A DNA stretch of 64,000 nucleotides, taken from contig JAMXBB010000008.1 in NCBI GenBank assembly GCA_024138015.1, positions 62,001 through 126,000 on the forward strand. Direction: 5' to 3'. The notes under the pieces are model-generated. The model saw nothing but the letters and a program-made list of their open reading frames with translations. It ran no database searches and was not told where the DNA came from. Every line of letters begins with the position of its first letter. Positions within the stretch are counted from its first letter, which is position 1. The stretch is from Lumnitzera littorea. Its lineage: Eukaryota > Streptophyta > Magnoliopsida > Myrtales > Combretaceae. The translations under genes were made by a program, and so were the position numbers. Below, one piece after another: positions 11,870 to 23,689 of the stretch.

Positions 11870-12060
11870 TATATGACTTAAGATTTTAATTTTACTATAA
11901 ATTTTAGCTAAAAATCTTAGTTAAACTATTTACTTCAAAGCGAGGAGTCGTCGACACCTTGTGTAGATCATATCTATGATAAGCACTGTGAGGTCAGTTC
12001 CTATTATATGTTGGTTTACAAGGTGGGACTATTGCAACTCTGCGACTTTAGGGCGTAACA
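11870..12060 (+). repeat. Fragment of a giant Ty3 LTR (3' end)
   Basis: The segment TTTACTTCAAAGCGAGGAGT... ending GGGCGTAACA matches the 3' ends of the LTRs at 18704, 28146 and 47606 (there ending CATAATA, CATAACA, GTGACA). It occupies the position where Copia RT/RNase H should be. Whether it is a truncated insertion or a recombination scar cannot be told from this copy. Confidence 0.65.
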
Positions 12061-13600
12061 TAGAAGATGTACTAAAGGATAAGTTAGAAGAAAAGAACAT
12101 TGAAATGGTCCGTTCTAAGATGAAAGGTTCAAAGAAAAAGGTAATTTCCAAATCTATCTCCTTAGAAAGGAAGTTAGATTGTATTGAACCATATGTTTTT
12201 TTATTTCAAGTATTTCACTACAAATAGATTTTACTGGGATGAATTTTTATGTATTATTGGGTATAAGGAACTTTGTACAATAGACACTATTGGGTACAAG
12301 GTAGTAATTTTCAAATTCTATGAGAACTTAGATTTGAGCAGAAGGGATAAACTTAGTTCTGTAGTGTAAGAAAGAGAAATTGAGATTACCAAAAGCGATA
12401 AATGTTTTAACATAGAAGAGAGAGGCAGGGAAGTGTTTGTTTTTTAATTTAGGTTGCTAATAAGAATACTACACAAATTGGTCATAAGTTGTATTTTGCC
12501 TAAGAAAGGGAGTATAACTTCAATCTCTTCGGAAGATGCATTGATTATAATAGCAATGCTAAAAGGAAGGAAAATTGATCTTGCAAATCTAATTATAAAG
12601 CATGCATTTGCAAAGAAACCTTATGGAAATCTTCTAATGAAATCACTTGATTTAAAAAGTTTAAAATTCTTACTATTGCTATGAGGCAATTGCCCATCAA
12701 GGTTATTAAAGAGTACAACATTAATCACATGGAGGTTAATGTTAAGAATACAGTTTGATTCACAGATGATTACACTTCTTATGTCCATCAGAAGCATAAG
12801 AAGAATAAGTTACCTAAATCTTTATTTGAAGGGAGAATTCAAATGAGGAATCAAAGAGTGATTCAAATGATGTTAAAGAACAAGAGTTAGAGAGTACTTA
12901 TGATATTGTGAGGAAAGTCAAAGGTAAGAAAGCTATTAGGCTTAAGAAGAAAAGTAAAGAATTTGACAAACAAACAAGGGAGAAATTCTCAATTAATGAA
13001 GGAAAGAAAACAAAGAGAACTTCTTATTTAGAGGATGAATTAGATCATTCTAAGAGTTGGTTGAAAGGAAAGAATTTTGAAGTCGGCTCAAGAAGTGGGA
13101 TCTTTAAAAAAGAAGTTAAGGATTTGATAGACAAAAAGTTCACAGACTTCATGAATTTGATGAGAACTCAATTTGATAAGTTAGCTAATCCACCAATTAC
13201 TAAGGATAACTCTATCTTACACTCTTCACCATCCTTTCCATAGCAACCTGACTTACCCCTAGATAACCAACAACCACTTTCTTGACCAACCATATCACCA
13301 TTTAACATTATTCAGACAAACAAATCTCCTGACCAACCTACTATTCCAATCCAAGAATTTCAACAACCTTCAACTCAAGCTACTACTTCAACCTTTACAC
13401 AAGCCTCCAATCCATCCCTTAAACTCAAACCCATTCCTTCTATTATTGGTGCTGCTAATCAGATTCCTAATCAAGACCTTGCTCTACTCTAGACTCCTTT
13501 AAGACAAATTCTATATCAACCCTAGAAATTAGATCAACCATCTCCTTTTGGAAGAATCAAGAAGTCTTATCCAAAAAAGAATAATTAGATTTTTGTCAAC
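12061..13600 (+). pseudogene. Sirevirus env-like ORF, plant transposon-protein domain
   Basis: The region reads KFYENLDLSRRDKL near 12312, an EVEI-like strand, then in the frame at 12454-12684 RILHKLVISCILPKKGS and AMLKGRKIDLANLIIKH. This pattern (EFYANL ... LPKKG ... GRKINLPYLI) is that of the putative plant transposon/env-like proteins found downstream of pol in some Sireviruses. After 12908 it becomes Lys/Glu-rich and then Pro/Gln/Ser-rich to about 13560. Stops interrupt at several points. The position between pol and the 3' LTR supports an env-like third ORF. Whether it ever acted as an envelope is unknown. Confidence 0.6.
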
Positions 13601-13865
13601 TTTTAATTTTCTTTTGGACTATATTCTCATGTTTTCTTTATGTTTGGACCATGTTGTTTCTTTCTGTGACTAGAGTATGGTTTTATGTTTCTACTCCTTC
13701 ATTTAGTTTATGATATAACTATTACATTGGTTTGATGATTTAAATGGATCCTTCTTTCATGCACTCACCTATGTTTTGAGAGAGATCATGATATTAAGGG
13801 AAGTTATTACAAGTTCTTCCCTTTGTTGCTAATAACAAAAGGGGGAGAAGGCTAAAAGAAGATAC

Positions 13866-13910
13866 ATACATACATACATATATATATATCTATATATATA
13901 TATATATATT
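13866..13910. repeat. CATA/TA microsatellite
   Basis: Four-base CATA units run into a TA-dinucleotide tract in the non-coding stretch between the env-like ORF and the 3' LTR. An AAAGGGGGAGAAGG purine run just before it (around 13838) resembles a second polypurine tract. Confidence 0.85.
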
Positions 13911-14010
13911 ATGGCTATTGTTTAATGTTGTAGGTGTTACCATTTTGAGAAATATGGATGCTGCAAGTGTTCTCATTTGAAGCAATATGGTTATGTGGTT
14001 TTGTTGTCAA

Positions 14011-14024
14011 TAAAAAGGGGAGAA
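14011..14024 (+). other. Polypurine tract of the Sirevirus-like element
   Basis: TAAAAAGGGGAGAA directly precedes the LTR start TGTTAATCCC. Composition and placement are those of the plus-strand primer of Sireviruses. Confidence 0.75.
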
Positions 14025-15268
14025 TGTTAATCCCTTCCTTATGTTTTGATGATAACAAAATTAATAACAAAAAGGATGCTAATGAGATGTTATCTAAATG
14101 TGGTATTGATGAATGAATAAGTCGTCTAAGATAAATTAAAAGATAAATCAGAGGATGAATGAAAAACTACAGGAACTAGAAATAGGAAATATTTCTTAGA
14201 CATGCGCACCACGGATTAAAAAATATTGATTTAAGACTTGGGTAGACCTAGCTTCATTTACTTATTATATTTATGAAATATATTCAATATGTTCCACTAA
14301 GGAGGATTAAAATCCATGGAGATAAAATCAAAACTCTTTTACAACAAATTTAATCTATCAAGTTTGGAAAGTTTTATAAATAAATATTAGGGAAATTTCA
14401 ATCAAACTATCTCGATGTTAACTAGGGTCAAAAGAACCAAACATGATAGCAAAGTTTGCCTTACATATACTGTCAAAATTCCAGAGAAATGAAAGGATAT
14501 TTCATCTTCTCATCTTATTGAAAGAATCCCACAAAAATGGAAGGTCAACAAGGAGATAATACACAAGTATTTTTGCAAAGAATAAGATGAAATAATTTTT
14601 TGATAGACTTGCCTTATATCAAGGCATCAGTCATTGCAAGCATCAGTATTTAAAGAGGCAAATCTTCAGATCTAAAATACATATGGACAAAAAAAGAAAA
14701 GCAAATTACCATTATCATACAAAAGTGCTGTAATTTTACTTATCTAAGAACAAAAGATCGATCAAAAGCTCACTTACATATCTTTACCTTAGTTCTTAAT
14801 TGTTGAGGAACTAATGTGTTATTTACCTTATTCATTTTGTATTCATTTATGTTTTAGTTTTGTTTGAGAGAGACTTTTGAATCTTTGTAGTTCTGAGTAT
14901 TAGCCTAAGTGTGAGATAAAGTGAGTCAAAGAAGAGGATATCATGTTTGTAATCTCTCAAGTTATGCTTCATAAGAACAAGTGGATAATGGAAATACTAC
15001 AGTAAAATAAACTCGGTCCTTGGTAGTGAAATTGGAAGAGTGTAATAGGCACAAAGTCAAAGCACTATAATTCGTTTTCTTGATTTTCTATTCATATATA
15101 CATTGTTTTATCCATTTATCTTCAAGCCAATTGTTTAAGTAATGAAGGGATAAACTTTTAAAAATTTGAATATTATCTTAAATTTTAAAAAAGAAACCAA
15201 CTCACCCCCTCACCCCATACCGTTCAACCCCCCCACCCCCTCTCTTGGTTACATAACTAGGACCTATA
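14025..15268 (+). repeat. 3' LTR of the Sirevirus-like Copia element
   Basis: Starts TGTTAATCCC, followed by TTTTGATGATAACAAAA, and ends in a C-rich run with CTCTTGGTTACATAACTAG and GACCTATA, the arrangement usual at Sirevirus LTR ends. Length is about 1.24 kb. The exact right end is uncertain because no second LTR or TSD is available and a gag fragment of another element abuts it. Confidence 0.7.
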
Positions 15269-15269
15269 C

Positions 15270-15813
15270 CTTCTAATTCATGGAGGTTGTTCCTCTTTAC
15301 CAACCTCATGAACTCTATTATGTACTCATGTACAAATTTATTCTCTTATTAACAATGTTAATATTATTGCAATAGGATATGTTGGCAATCTAGAGGTAAG
15401 AAATCCCTCATTAATAAATACTTCATCCTATATCAAGTGTGTATCAAACCCTTCCTTTCTCGCCCTCTTCTATATTGAATGTGTTCCCACCAAGCAGAAG
15501 CCCCACCTCTCAACCTATAAGCCACCAATATAGCTCTCTTCTGTAATAGAATTTCCAAATAATCAAAGAACCTATCAATTTTTGCAATCTAATCTAAAAA
15601 CTCTTCTATTTCTAATCTTCCATTGAAATAAGTAATATCTACCTTTAACTTGAAATCCCCAAAATCCCTACCATCACCTCCATAAGCATCTCTCCTTAAG
15701 TTACCCAATCATCACCTCCAAAAAGAGTTAGCATAACATCAATTACCTTTGATTACCTTCATTGTTATTGGACGTTTAATGTCTACAGATAAGAGGAGGT
15801 TGTCAATAGGGTT
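15270..15813 (-). pseudogene. Ty3-type gag fragment, right-hand piece of a split copy
   Basis: On the minus strand the region from about 15700 to 15290 translates to the Retrotrans_gag pattern: DFKLKVDITYFNGRLEIEEF, then KIDRFFDYLE, YRLRGGASAWWEHIQ and, nearer 15300, VHEYIIEFMRLVKRNN. Two stops and small frame changes are present. It continues across the 12.3-kb insertion into 28147-28360. No matching pol is visible. Confidence 0.75.
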
Positions 15814-18704
15814 TGTGAGCCCCGCAATCAAATGTTCGGAGTTGATGCATAAAATTTAAGGTAATTAGATAAGTTATTCAATTGAGCTCAAATTTTATGA
15901 AGTTAGGAATACTAGTAAAATGATCTCATGAATTTGAATTGAGGAAAATAAATAATAAAATAATTAAGTATTATAATAGTAAGTTATACGTATATTACCC
16001 ATTATTTATTGAAAACATGTAAAATGAGTTCCGATAATTGACTAATTGATACATATAAATTATATATACACTAAAAATCATAAAATAAAAAAAATGATAT
16101 TTAAGAGTATTGATTTGTACTATATATGTATTTATGTATAGGTAAAAATACCTAAAATTACTTAAAATACCTAAAATATGGTAAAATAATACCAATTAAT
16201 TAAATAAAATTCATAAAAAATGAAGAAAAAAAAATATTAAAAAGTGAAGAATTGTCTAGATTTAGGGCATGGCAAACTGTAAATAGAAGATGGGAATTTA
16301 ATTAATAAAATTAACATAAGTAAAAAGTAAAAAAAGAGAGAGGATAAGGGATACTTGGCCATAAATAATTTCATAACAATACCTCCACAACACTATAAAT
16401 TTAGAGCAACTCTTTGAAAATTCATTTCTTTTAGCTTAGAGTTTAGAAAAATTTAGAGAGAGGTAAAAAGAGGAGAGAAAACAATTTAATCAAAATTAAC
16501 AAATTATAGTGCAAATAGGGCATTAGAGTGGAAACTAAACCCAATGACCACCTAAAGAGGGACGGCCACCACTACTGGACAGTTGCCTTATTGCTTGAAG
16601 CTACTAACATAGGTGTAGCCATCACTGGTGACTGGAAGTCAATTGAACAGTGACTCCTAATTTCCCTTCCAGTATTGTTTAATTTATTTAAAATACCAAA
16701 TATATATAGAAAATAATAAAATTTGGTAGTATAAGGTATTTTTGTATTTAGATTAAGGGAAAAATGTCAATTTGATAAATTTAGGTCTTTAGATATATTG
16801 CCTTTAAAAAATCACTAAACCCAAGTTAGTTTTCAATTTTGATTTAAATGACCTTAATGATATAGCTTTAGCCTCAAAATTTTTTTATACACTTTTAGGA
16901 TATATATTTCATTGCTATGAAAATATTTCCTAAAAAATTAATTTTTTAAAATTTTACTTAATTTTTATTCTTTAAAATCATACATAAAGGGCAATATTTG
17001 GGCTTAATTTTGTCATTTAATGTTAATTTGGTAAAAATTCTAATTTAACATGTAATTAGAGATTTTGGAATGTTAGTTGCTAATTTAGTATGGTATTTGT
17101 GGTGTTTGAGATCTTAGATGTAAGTATTATGTGTATTATATTGTAATTACATGTAAATGAATAATATGTAAAGTTGGAAATTAAATGAGTAGAAAATATT
17201 AGGTCAAAATTGATAATATTATAATAATATAATATAAATATGATTTGGATTATAAATTTATAAAATTTTGTGAAAAACGTAAGTTACTCTCCCATCAAGA
17301 GCAAATTCAATAATTAAATTAAGAGTAGGGTATACCATATCTACTAAAATATTGGTTAGGAGCTAAATAGGAGACTTGCGATATCCAAATATAGTTAGAT
17401 AAATTTCACATATTAGTTTGAAAAGAATTTGTAAGGTTTATAGATAAAAAACTATAAACAAAAGTTGAATCTGAAGCTAATTGAAGAACCAATTCAAAAA
17501 CTCAATCAAAAACTAGCCTAGGATGAATTCAGTTATAAGTAACACAAATTTTGGAAAATTAGGTCAAATTATAATTTGAAGATTATATGTCATAAGGGTA
17601 TTAATACTAAAAGGGTATTTACATTATAGGAATAAGCGGTGATGAGTTTATCCTATAGCAAGTTAAGTGAGCAGATTAAGGATCTAGGGTAAGTTGGGAT
17701 CGATATATTATTGTAGTTTCGAGTAATATATTAAAGTACTTGGAGGCTTATGATTGTGTTATTTGTGCTTATAGGTAGATGTTTGTGTGTAAGCTTATGT
17801 GTCTTTGATCATTTGGTTGTATATTGATGCCTTGCTATGATGGTTTGTTGTGAATGATGTAAAGTGAAATTTTTTTCACCCTAAACTAAGTTTAACCATA
17901 TTTGACCTAATACCTTGATTAGACATGCATTGTAACCCTTTAGGAGATAATTAGAATTCTCTAATCAAATATTAACACCTTCAAAAGGAATAACCCTATA
18001 GCATAATGGTCTATAGGTTTAGTTGTAAGTTGTTGCATAAGCATTGAAATTTCTTAACTCGAATTAGGGCAAGTGAAATTTCCCTAATTTCATAACGGAC
18101 TAGATTATGTTATGTGATGGCATTTGAGTTTTGCATTGCATTTAATTAATTGTTTGAAAAATGTTTGTGTTTAATATACAGTCCTATGTCTCCTTCTGTA
18201 CTTATTAAATTGTTGGATGCTCGTACCCTTATAAATTTTCTTGCAAGTAACAGTTAAAATGTCGCATTATAATTATCTGGTAGTTAGTACTCTTTTGAAG
18301 AACTTTGGGAGAGTGAGAATCAAACTGGCTAATCTATGGAAGTTCTAGAGAGTTTTGTTAACAACTTTTAGATGTATGGTTTGATTATGTAATGTTTTAC
18401 TTATCAAGATGTTATGCCGTATACATATTTCCTTAGATTATAAGACAATACAAACAATTTATATATACCTAATATAAATATGACTTAAAGTTTTGTACCT
18501 AATATATATATATATATATAAACATGACTTAGAGTTCTGTACCTAATCTTATCAACAATCTCATATAAACAATTTACTTTAAAGCGAGTAATTGTGGATA
18601 CCTTATGTAAATCACATCTACGATAGCAATTAAAAGGTCAATAATTATCTTAGGTTGGTTCATACAATAGAATTATTGTAACTCCATCACTTTAGAGCAT
18701 AATA
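15814..18704 (+). repeat. 5' LTR of the Tekay-like element
   Basis: About 2.89 kb, from TGTGAGCCCC to GAGCATAATA. It is collinear with 25173-28146 and, more distantly, with the giant LTRs at 41619, 43845, 59380 and 62823. A segment near 17260-17440 is absent from the right LTR. Confidence 0.85.
16394..16400 (+). promoter_or_regulatory. Putative TATA box in the 5' LTR
   Basis: TATAAAT lies at the position equivalent to the CTATAAATAG of the related LTRs (42191, 63424 and, inverted, 46167), and to 25751-25757 in the right LTR. Conservation across copies supports a promoter element. Confidence 0.55.
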
Positions 18705-18709
18705 ATCCT

Positions 18710-18726
18710 TGGTTAGTATCAGAGCG
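18710..18726 (+). other. Primer-binding site of the Tekay-like element
   Basis: TGGTTAGTATCAGAGC follows a few bases after the LTR end. It resembles TGGTATCAGAGC with a small insertion, so it is a tRNA-Met-type site. Confidence 0.7.
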
Positions 18727-18899
18727 TAGTTCTAGTAAACTCACTTTAAAGTGTCATAATTAAAAGAAGTAGATATTATAAGAACATAGTGAGAGTAGGT
18801 AGTATTAAGTGAGTGGTAAATGATGTGCATATTAAAGTAGAAGTAAGTATAATATTTAGTGTGTTGAGTGCTAACTTATCTTAAGTTTAATTATAAGAT

Positions 18900-19832
18900 C
18901 ATAGGGGTGAGTTGATAGTTAGCTAGATACAATTTAAATGGAATGAAGAGGAGTCTCCTATTAACTATAGGGTTAAGATGCAACGACTACTGTCAAAGAT
19001 GGCTAATTGGGATATGTTTAGAACTGTAGATGAGATTATTGATATGTTTTTCTATGGATTGAGCTCTACTTAGCAAGATCAATGGACATTAATGGAGATG
19101 AACCTATGACCGCGAGATAATAGGTATACTACAATAGTAGCTTTCAAGCAAAGATGGTTAGATAGAGAAGGAACCATAGCTTTGATGATTCTAGTGAGGT
19201 ATTTTCCAGCTAGATTAGAAGAAAGGAGACCCTATCTTACTAGCATCACCCATATTCCTACTAGTGGACCACATATTCATAGGCATTATCCTTTAGGGAT
19301 TATTGATTGGTTTCCCTATTTCCCTAAACCAACCAAAGCAAGTAAAGAGATACAATTGGCACCTAATGAACCAAACCCTGAGCCTATGATGGCTAGACTA
19401 CTACAGGTTAACCCACAACCTGTAGAACTACAAGAGGCAACCCAGTCAGATTCACATAGTAATCATTAGGAAAATAGGGCTAATGTCGAGTAGGAACCAA
19501 AAGAAGAGGATCCTAAGGAGGAAGAACTTGAAGAAGAAGAACTTAAGGAGGATGAATAGGGGATGGATGGTGATAATGAATCTAATGTGGACATATATGC
19601 TATAGTTATGTAAGCTATAGTTGATGATGATATAAATGGAGTAAGAAATGGCCATGTAGATGAGTTTGAAGATGATGAAGTGTATGAGGTGATTTCAATC
19701 CCCGAAAGCCCTAAGATAATATCCATAAGTTCTAAATCTGCAAGTGAAGAGAAAGATAACATAGTGGGTGGACATATAGAGTGGGTTCCTTTCGACCAGA
19801 TTGCTGCTATAAATAGTTCTAATGAGGATTAG
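18900..19832 (+). pseudogene. Extra ORF upstream of gag, unknown function
   Basis: Reading in frame with few breaks from about 18930 to 19829: FKWNEEESPINYRVKMQRLL, DEIIDMFFYGLSS, then the open frame 19182-19469 with a Pro/His-rich part (HIPTSGPHIHRHYPLGIIDW), and an acidic tail with runs of Glu and Asp to 19829. The N-terminal part loosely resembles the RMxRLLSKM...W...E.ID.FF.GL pattern of Gag-like proteins. The rest matches nothing I recognise. It lies between the 5' LTR and the true gag in sense orientation. Several stops are present (about 19073, 19467, 19490, 19557, 19609). Confidence 0.5.
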
Positions 19833-20386
19833 TTACAATTGATTGACTTATTTTGCTTGATCCTTAGATGTGATCCAGTAGTATTTTTAATTGAATTTGA
19901 TGTATCTTTGATTATTTAATCTATTTTCTAACCTTTTGATGTATTTTGTAGCTCTTAGATCATATATAGATGTTGTAAATAGTCTATGTAATCTAATCAA
20001 ATGTAATCTTAGTGATCAGAAATGTAAATCTCTTGTTATGTACAGTTATAAATATCAAGTTTCTACAAGTTAATGTATGTAGCGATGTACTCAAGTTGTA
20101 AATCTCATGTATGTACTTAAAGGTCTATCTAGTTGTACATTTTGTTTTCTTGAGTTGTAATCAACTATGATGATGTAAAGCAAGAATCAAGTCAATAGTA
20201 AAAGTTATACTTATTATGCATGTTGACTAAAATGATATCATTATTATTATTTTATATAAGTACAAATCACAAAAATTCAACGATTCTTGAAATATTTATA
20301 AAAATAAGAATTGGATGACTTATGAATATATATGTGTACGGGTTTTGTAAGTTATAAATATTAAGTTAATAATGGCTAAAATTGGA
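19833..20386. other. Non-coding spacer inside the Tekay-like element
   Basis: AT-rich with repeated TGTAAT and AGTTGTAAATC-like words and no coherent ORF. It separates the extra ORF from gag. Confidence 0.5.
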
Positions 20387-21530
20387 GATAAAAGTCATAA
20401 TGGAACTTCTGAGGGAAATCAGAACCCTCTACCATGAGTACCATCACTCCTAAGGAAACAATCCATACAGGATATACCTCTACTACCACAAGAAGCTATT
20501 CCTATTGGGCAATTACTTTTTAATATGTATACAATGATAAGGCAATAAGGAACACTAGTTCAATATCTTGTTACTGGTAGTAATACGGGTAATAAAAGGC
20601 TACAAGAGGTTAAACAAAGAATAGAATGACCTTACGATGTAAACAAGCTTCCCTAGTTCATAGAGGAAAATTGTTGCTTTGAAGGAGAAATGGGTAAATC
20701 AACCCTGGCTGATGATTGGCTAGCCTAAGTTGAAACAAGTTTTGAGGCCTTTTGAAGCCTGAAGTCTTAAAAGTTGTCATATGGTACCTTTATTTTAAAA
20801 TTGGCTGCTTGAATCTAGTGGCACTCAAGAGAGACACAATTAGGGGATAATATTACTTGGGAAAAGTTTAAAGAGGAATTTAACAAGGAGTACTTCTCTC
20901 ATAGTATTCAAAACAAGATGGTGAGAGATCTATTTGAACTTAAGAAGGGGGAAATGAATGTGACTCGGTATGAAATTGAATTTAATAGATTATTGCAGCA
21001 TGCACCTACTTCCTATCAAGATAATCCTGAGTTAAATAAGGATTTGTTTCTTACTAGGTATGATCTTACTATGTGTTGTAAGTTAGAGGATTATGGTTCT
21101 TTGCTTATAATGAAGTGGTGGATAAGGTGAGGCAATTAGAAAACAATTGTGTAAGGATGCAGTGAATTTGGAGTCAAAAGATTAACAAGGGTTATCAATG
21201 CAGTTCATCATTCAAGAGATCATACCCAGGTGCTACTAATAGTTCTGGGAAAAAAAGAAAGAAACCAACAACTTTAGCTAATAGCCTTGTACAATTGGTG
21301 CCCAGTTTGAATTTTATGACAAGGACGGCAATGTTAAGTGCTAGAAATGTAAAGTAAATCATTTCCTTAGAAATTGTGCTCAACTTAAGGGAAAGTGTTT
21401 TATATGTGGTGATCAAAACTATATGCTACGAGCTTGCCCTAAAATGAAACCAGTGAAGTGTAACAAATGTGGTAGGAATGGGCATGTCTCTAGGTATTGT
21501 TTATAATTTAGATAAGGAGCCAGGAGGATT
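20387..21530 (+). pseudogene. Gag with three successive zinc knuckles (degenerate)
   Basis: The frame at 20918-21130 is bounded upstream by WEKFKEEFNKEYF and includes DLFELKKGEMNVTRYEIEF, the Retrotrans_gag core. At 21339-21500 three knuckle-like units follow. C*KCKVNHFLRNC has a stop in it. CFICGDQNYMLRAC has Tyr for His. CNKCGRNGHVSRYC is intact. The protein would bind genomic RNA. Stops occur throughout the N-terminal half. Confidence 0.8.
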
Positions 21531-21779
21531 GGAGATTTTGGTAACACAACTGCACCTACTCATGTTTTTGCCATAGAGGAAATGGAAAATGAGGAGGATG
21601 AAGATTTTGCTAATTGAATGGAGGAGTACTATCATGACGATACTGAAGAAAATATGGGAGCTAAAGAGGAAACTAATGGACTTGTGATAGGTACATACTC
21701 AAATTATCTGTGTTGGTGATAATTTAAGTGTAAGTTAAATTTATATACTTAAATTTTGAGATTTATGAATGCAATTCTA

Positions 21780-22160
21780 ATTAGTAATCATAGTATTAGT
21801 ATATTCCAAGATATGTGCTTATAAATGGACAACTTACTTTTGTATTGTTTGATATTGGTGCATCTCATTCTTTTACAAGTCAGAAGTTTGTGAATAAGAA
21901 GGGGATTAGTGTAATTGAAATTAATACAACTTTAGAACACCTACTGGAGAGAAAGTAACAACTTAAGAAGTGGTAAACAATGTTTAAATTAAAATTTAGG
22001 AGAAAGAGTACCCTATAAGTCTTGTAATATCACCTTTACAGTGTTATGATGTAACTATGGGAATAGATTGGCTATCTAAGCATAAAGTAAATGTGGAATG
22101 TAGTAATAATACCATTATTTTAAATGATGGAGAAATGGTGTTTAAGGAAAAGTAGGTGGA
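21780..22160 (+). pseudogene. Aspartic protease of the Tekay-like element (mutated)
   Basis: LFDIGASHSFTS at about 21845-21880 is the active-site loop, normally DTG. The Thr has become Ile while the Asp codon at 21851-21853 remains. CYDVTMGIDWLSKHKVNV near 22045 is the typical C-terminal signature before the linker to RT. A frameshift lies near 21935. Confidence 0.8.
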
Positions 22161-22269
22161 AGTAAATTGAAATTAGCTATCATTGATATATGTGATAAAA
22201 TGTATGGAACAAAGGTAGAAGGGAATAAGTGGAAGTTTTGTTAGGTATTTACTATTGAAGTGAAGAAAG

Positions 22270-22970
22270 AGACACCCAAAGTAGTGGATATACCAATAGT
22301 ATGTGAGTTTTTAGATGTGCTTCTAGAGGATTTATTGAGTCTAGCTCCACATTGAGAGTTGGACTTCACCATCAAGTTAGTCTCTAGAACTGAACCTATT
22401 TCTAAAGCTCTATATTGAATGTCACCGATGGAACTTCAAGAGTTAAAGAAGCAACTTCAAAAGTTATTAGACAAAGGATTTATTCGTCCAAGTGTTTCAT
22501 CATAAGAGCACTAGTATTATTACAAAGAAGAAAGATGGTATCTGCTACCATACATTGATCATTTGTTTGATCAGTTACAGGGTGCAATTGCATTTTTTAG
22601 AATTGATTTAAGATTGGGATATTATCAATTGTGAGTTAAGCCAAAGGATGTGCCTAAAACTGCATTTAGGATACGATATGATCATTATGAATTTTTTGTG
22701 ATGCCTTTCGATTTAACGAAAACTCCAACTATGTTCATAGACTTAATGAATTATACATACCAACCACTTAGACAAATTTGTTGTCGTGTTTATTGATAAT
22801 ATTTTGATTTATCCAAAAACTAAAAACGAGATGCAGATATTTATGGTTGGCATTGTAGAAGTTAAGAGAAAATAAGTTGTATGCTAAGTTAAGTAAATGT
22901 GATTTCTAGTTAAATGAGATTTCTTTTGTAGGTCACATTGTATCTAGTGAAGGAATTTCTATAGACCTTA
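22270..22970 (+). pseudogene. Reverse transcriptase with internal deletion and mutated YxDD
   Basis: The start is recognisable as EFLDVL and ELQELKKQLQKLLDKGFIRPS. After KKDG (about 22525-22540) the text jumps to YIDHLFDQLQGA, so about 17 codons covering the usual RLCIDYRELNK segment are missing. RIDLRLGYYQL follows. The catalytic box reads FIDN at 22789-22800 in VVVFIDNILIY, so the second Asp is lost. All of this argues for a dead enzyme. Confidence 0.85.
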
Positions 22971-23620
22971 AAAAGGTGAAAACAATAATGGAATGGAAGA
23001 AGACAACCGCTATCTTGGAAGCGAGAAGTTTTCTAGGCATGGTTAGATACTATCGATGATTTATAAATGATTTCTCTAAGATTGTAAGACCATTGACTCA
23101 ATTGACCTAGAAAGATCTAAAATATGAGCGGATTAAGCAATGTGAGCTGAGACACCAGTATTAACATCACCTAATCCAGATAAGCCACATAGTATATATA
23201 GTGATGCTTCTCGGAATAGATTGGGTTGTATGCTGATGTAGGATGGAAAAGTCATTGCATATGTATCAAGGCAATTGAGACCACATGAAATAGATTATCT
23301 AACCCATGCTTTAGAACATACGACAGTGGTGTGTGCTTTAAAAATTTGGAAACATTACCTATATAGGCAACGATGTGAAATATATACTAATCATAAGAGT
23401 TTAAAGTATTTCTTTACTTAAAAGGAGTTGAACTTAAGACAAAAGCGACGGTTGAAGTTAATTAAGGATTATGATCTGAATATAAATTATCATCTTGCAA
23501 AAGCCAATCTTGTAGCTAATGCTTTAAGTCAGAAGAACTATGAACAAGTTGCATTATTGTTAACTTTCCAATGTGAGTTGGTACGAGAATTTGAAAAGTT
23601 AGAAATTAGGTTTGACTAAT
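22971..23620 (+). pseudogene. RT connection and RNase H of the Tekay-like element
   Basis: EARSFLGMVRYYR near 23020, then SIYSDASRNRLGCMLMQDGKVIAY (about 23190-23255), SRQLRPHEIDYLTHALE and KIWKHYLY, and in the frame 23428-23619 LNLRQKRRLKLIKDYDLNI. This is the normal Ty3 order with moderate decay, mostly single stops. Confidence 0.85.
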
Positions 23621-23689
23621 GTGAACCTAATAGTTAACTAATATAGCCTACCTTATTGGAGAAAATTAAATAGAAGCAAAAGGAGGATA

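Larger units (their letters stand above)
2264..15268 (+). mobile_element. Degenerate Sirevirus-like Copia retrotransposon
   Basis: In order on the plus strand lie a UBN2-type gag, two CCHC zinc knuckles, the protease active-site region, a GAG-pre-integrase region, an integrase core, an env-like ORF, a polypurine tract and a 3' LTR beginning TGTTAA with a TTTTGATGATAACAAAA word typical of Sirevirus LTRs. Reverse transcriptase and RNase H are absent between about 11660 and 12060, where an unrelated LTR fragment sits. A CRM-like element occupies 4170-10549. The 5' LTR is missing. Every coding part has stops or frameshifts, so the element is dead. Confidence 0.8.
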
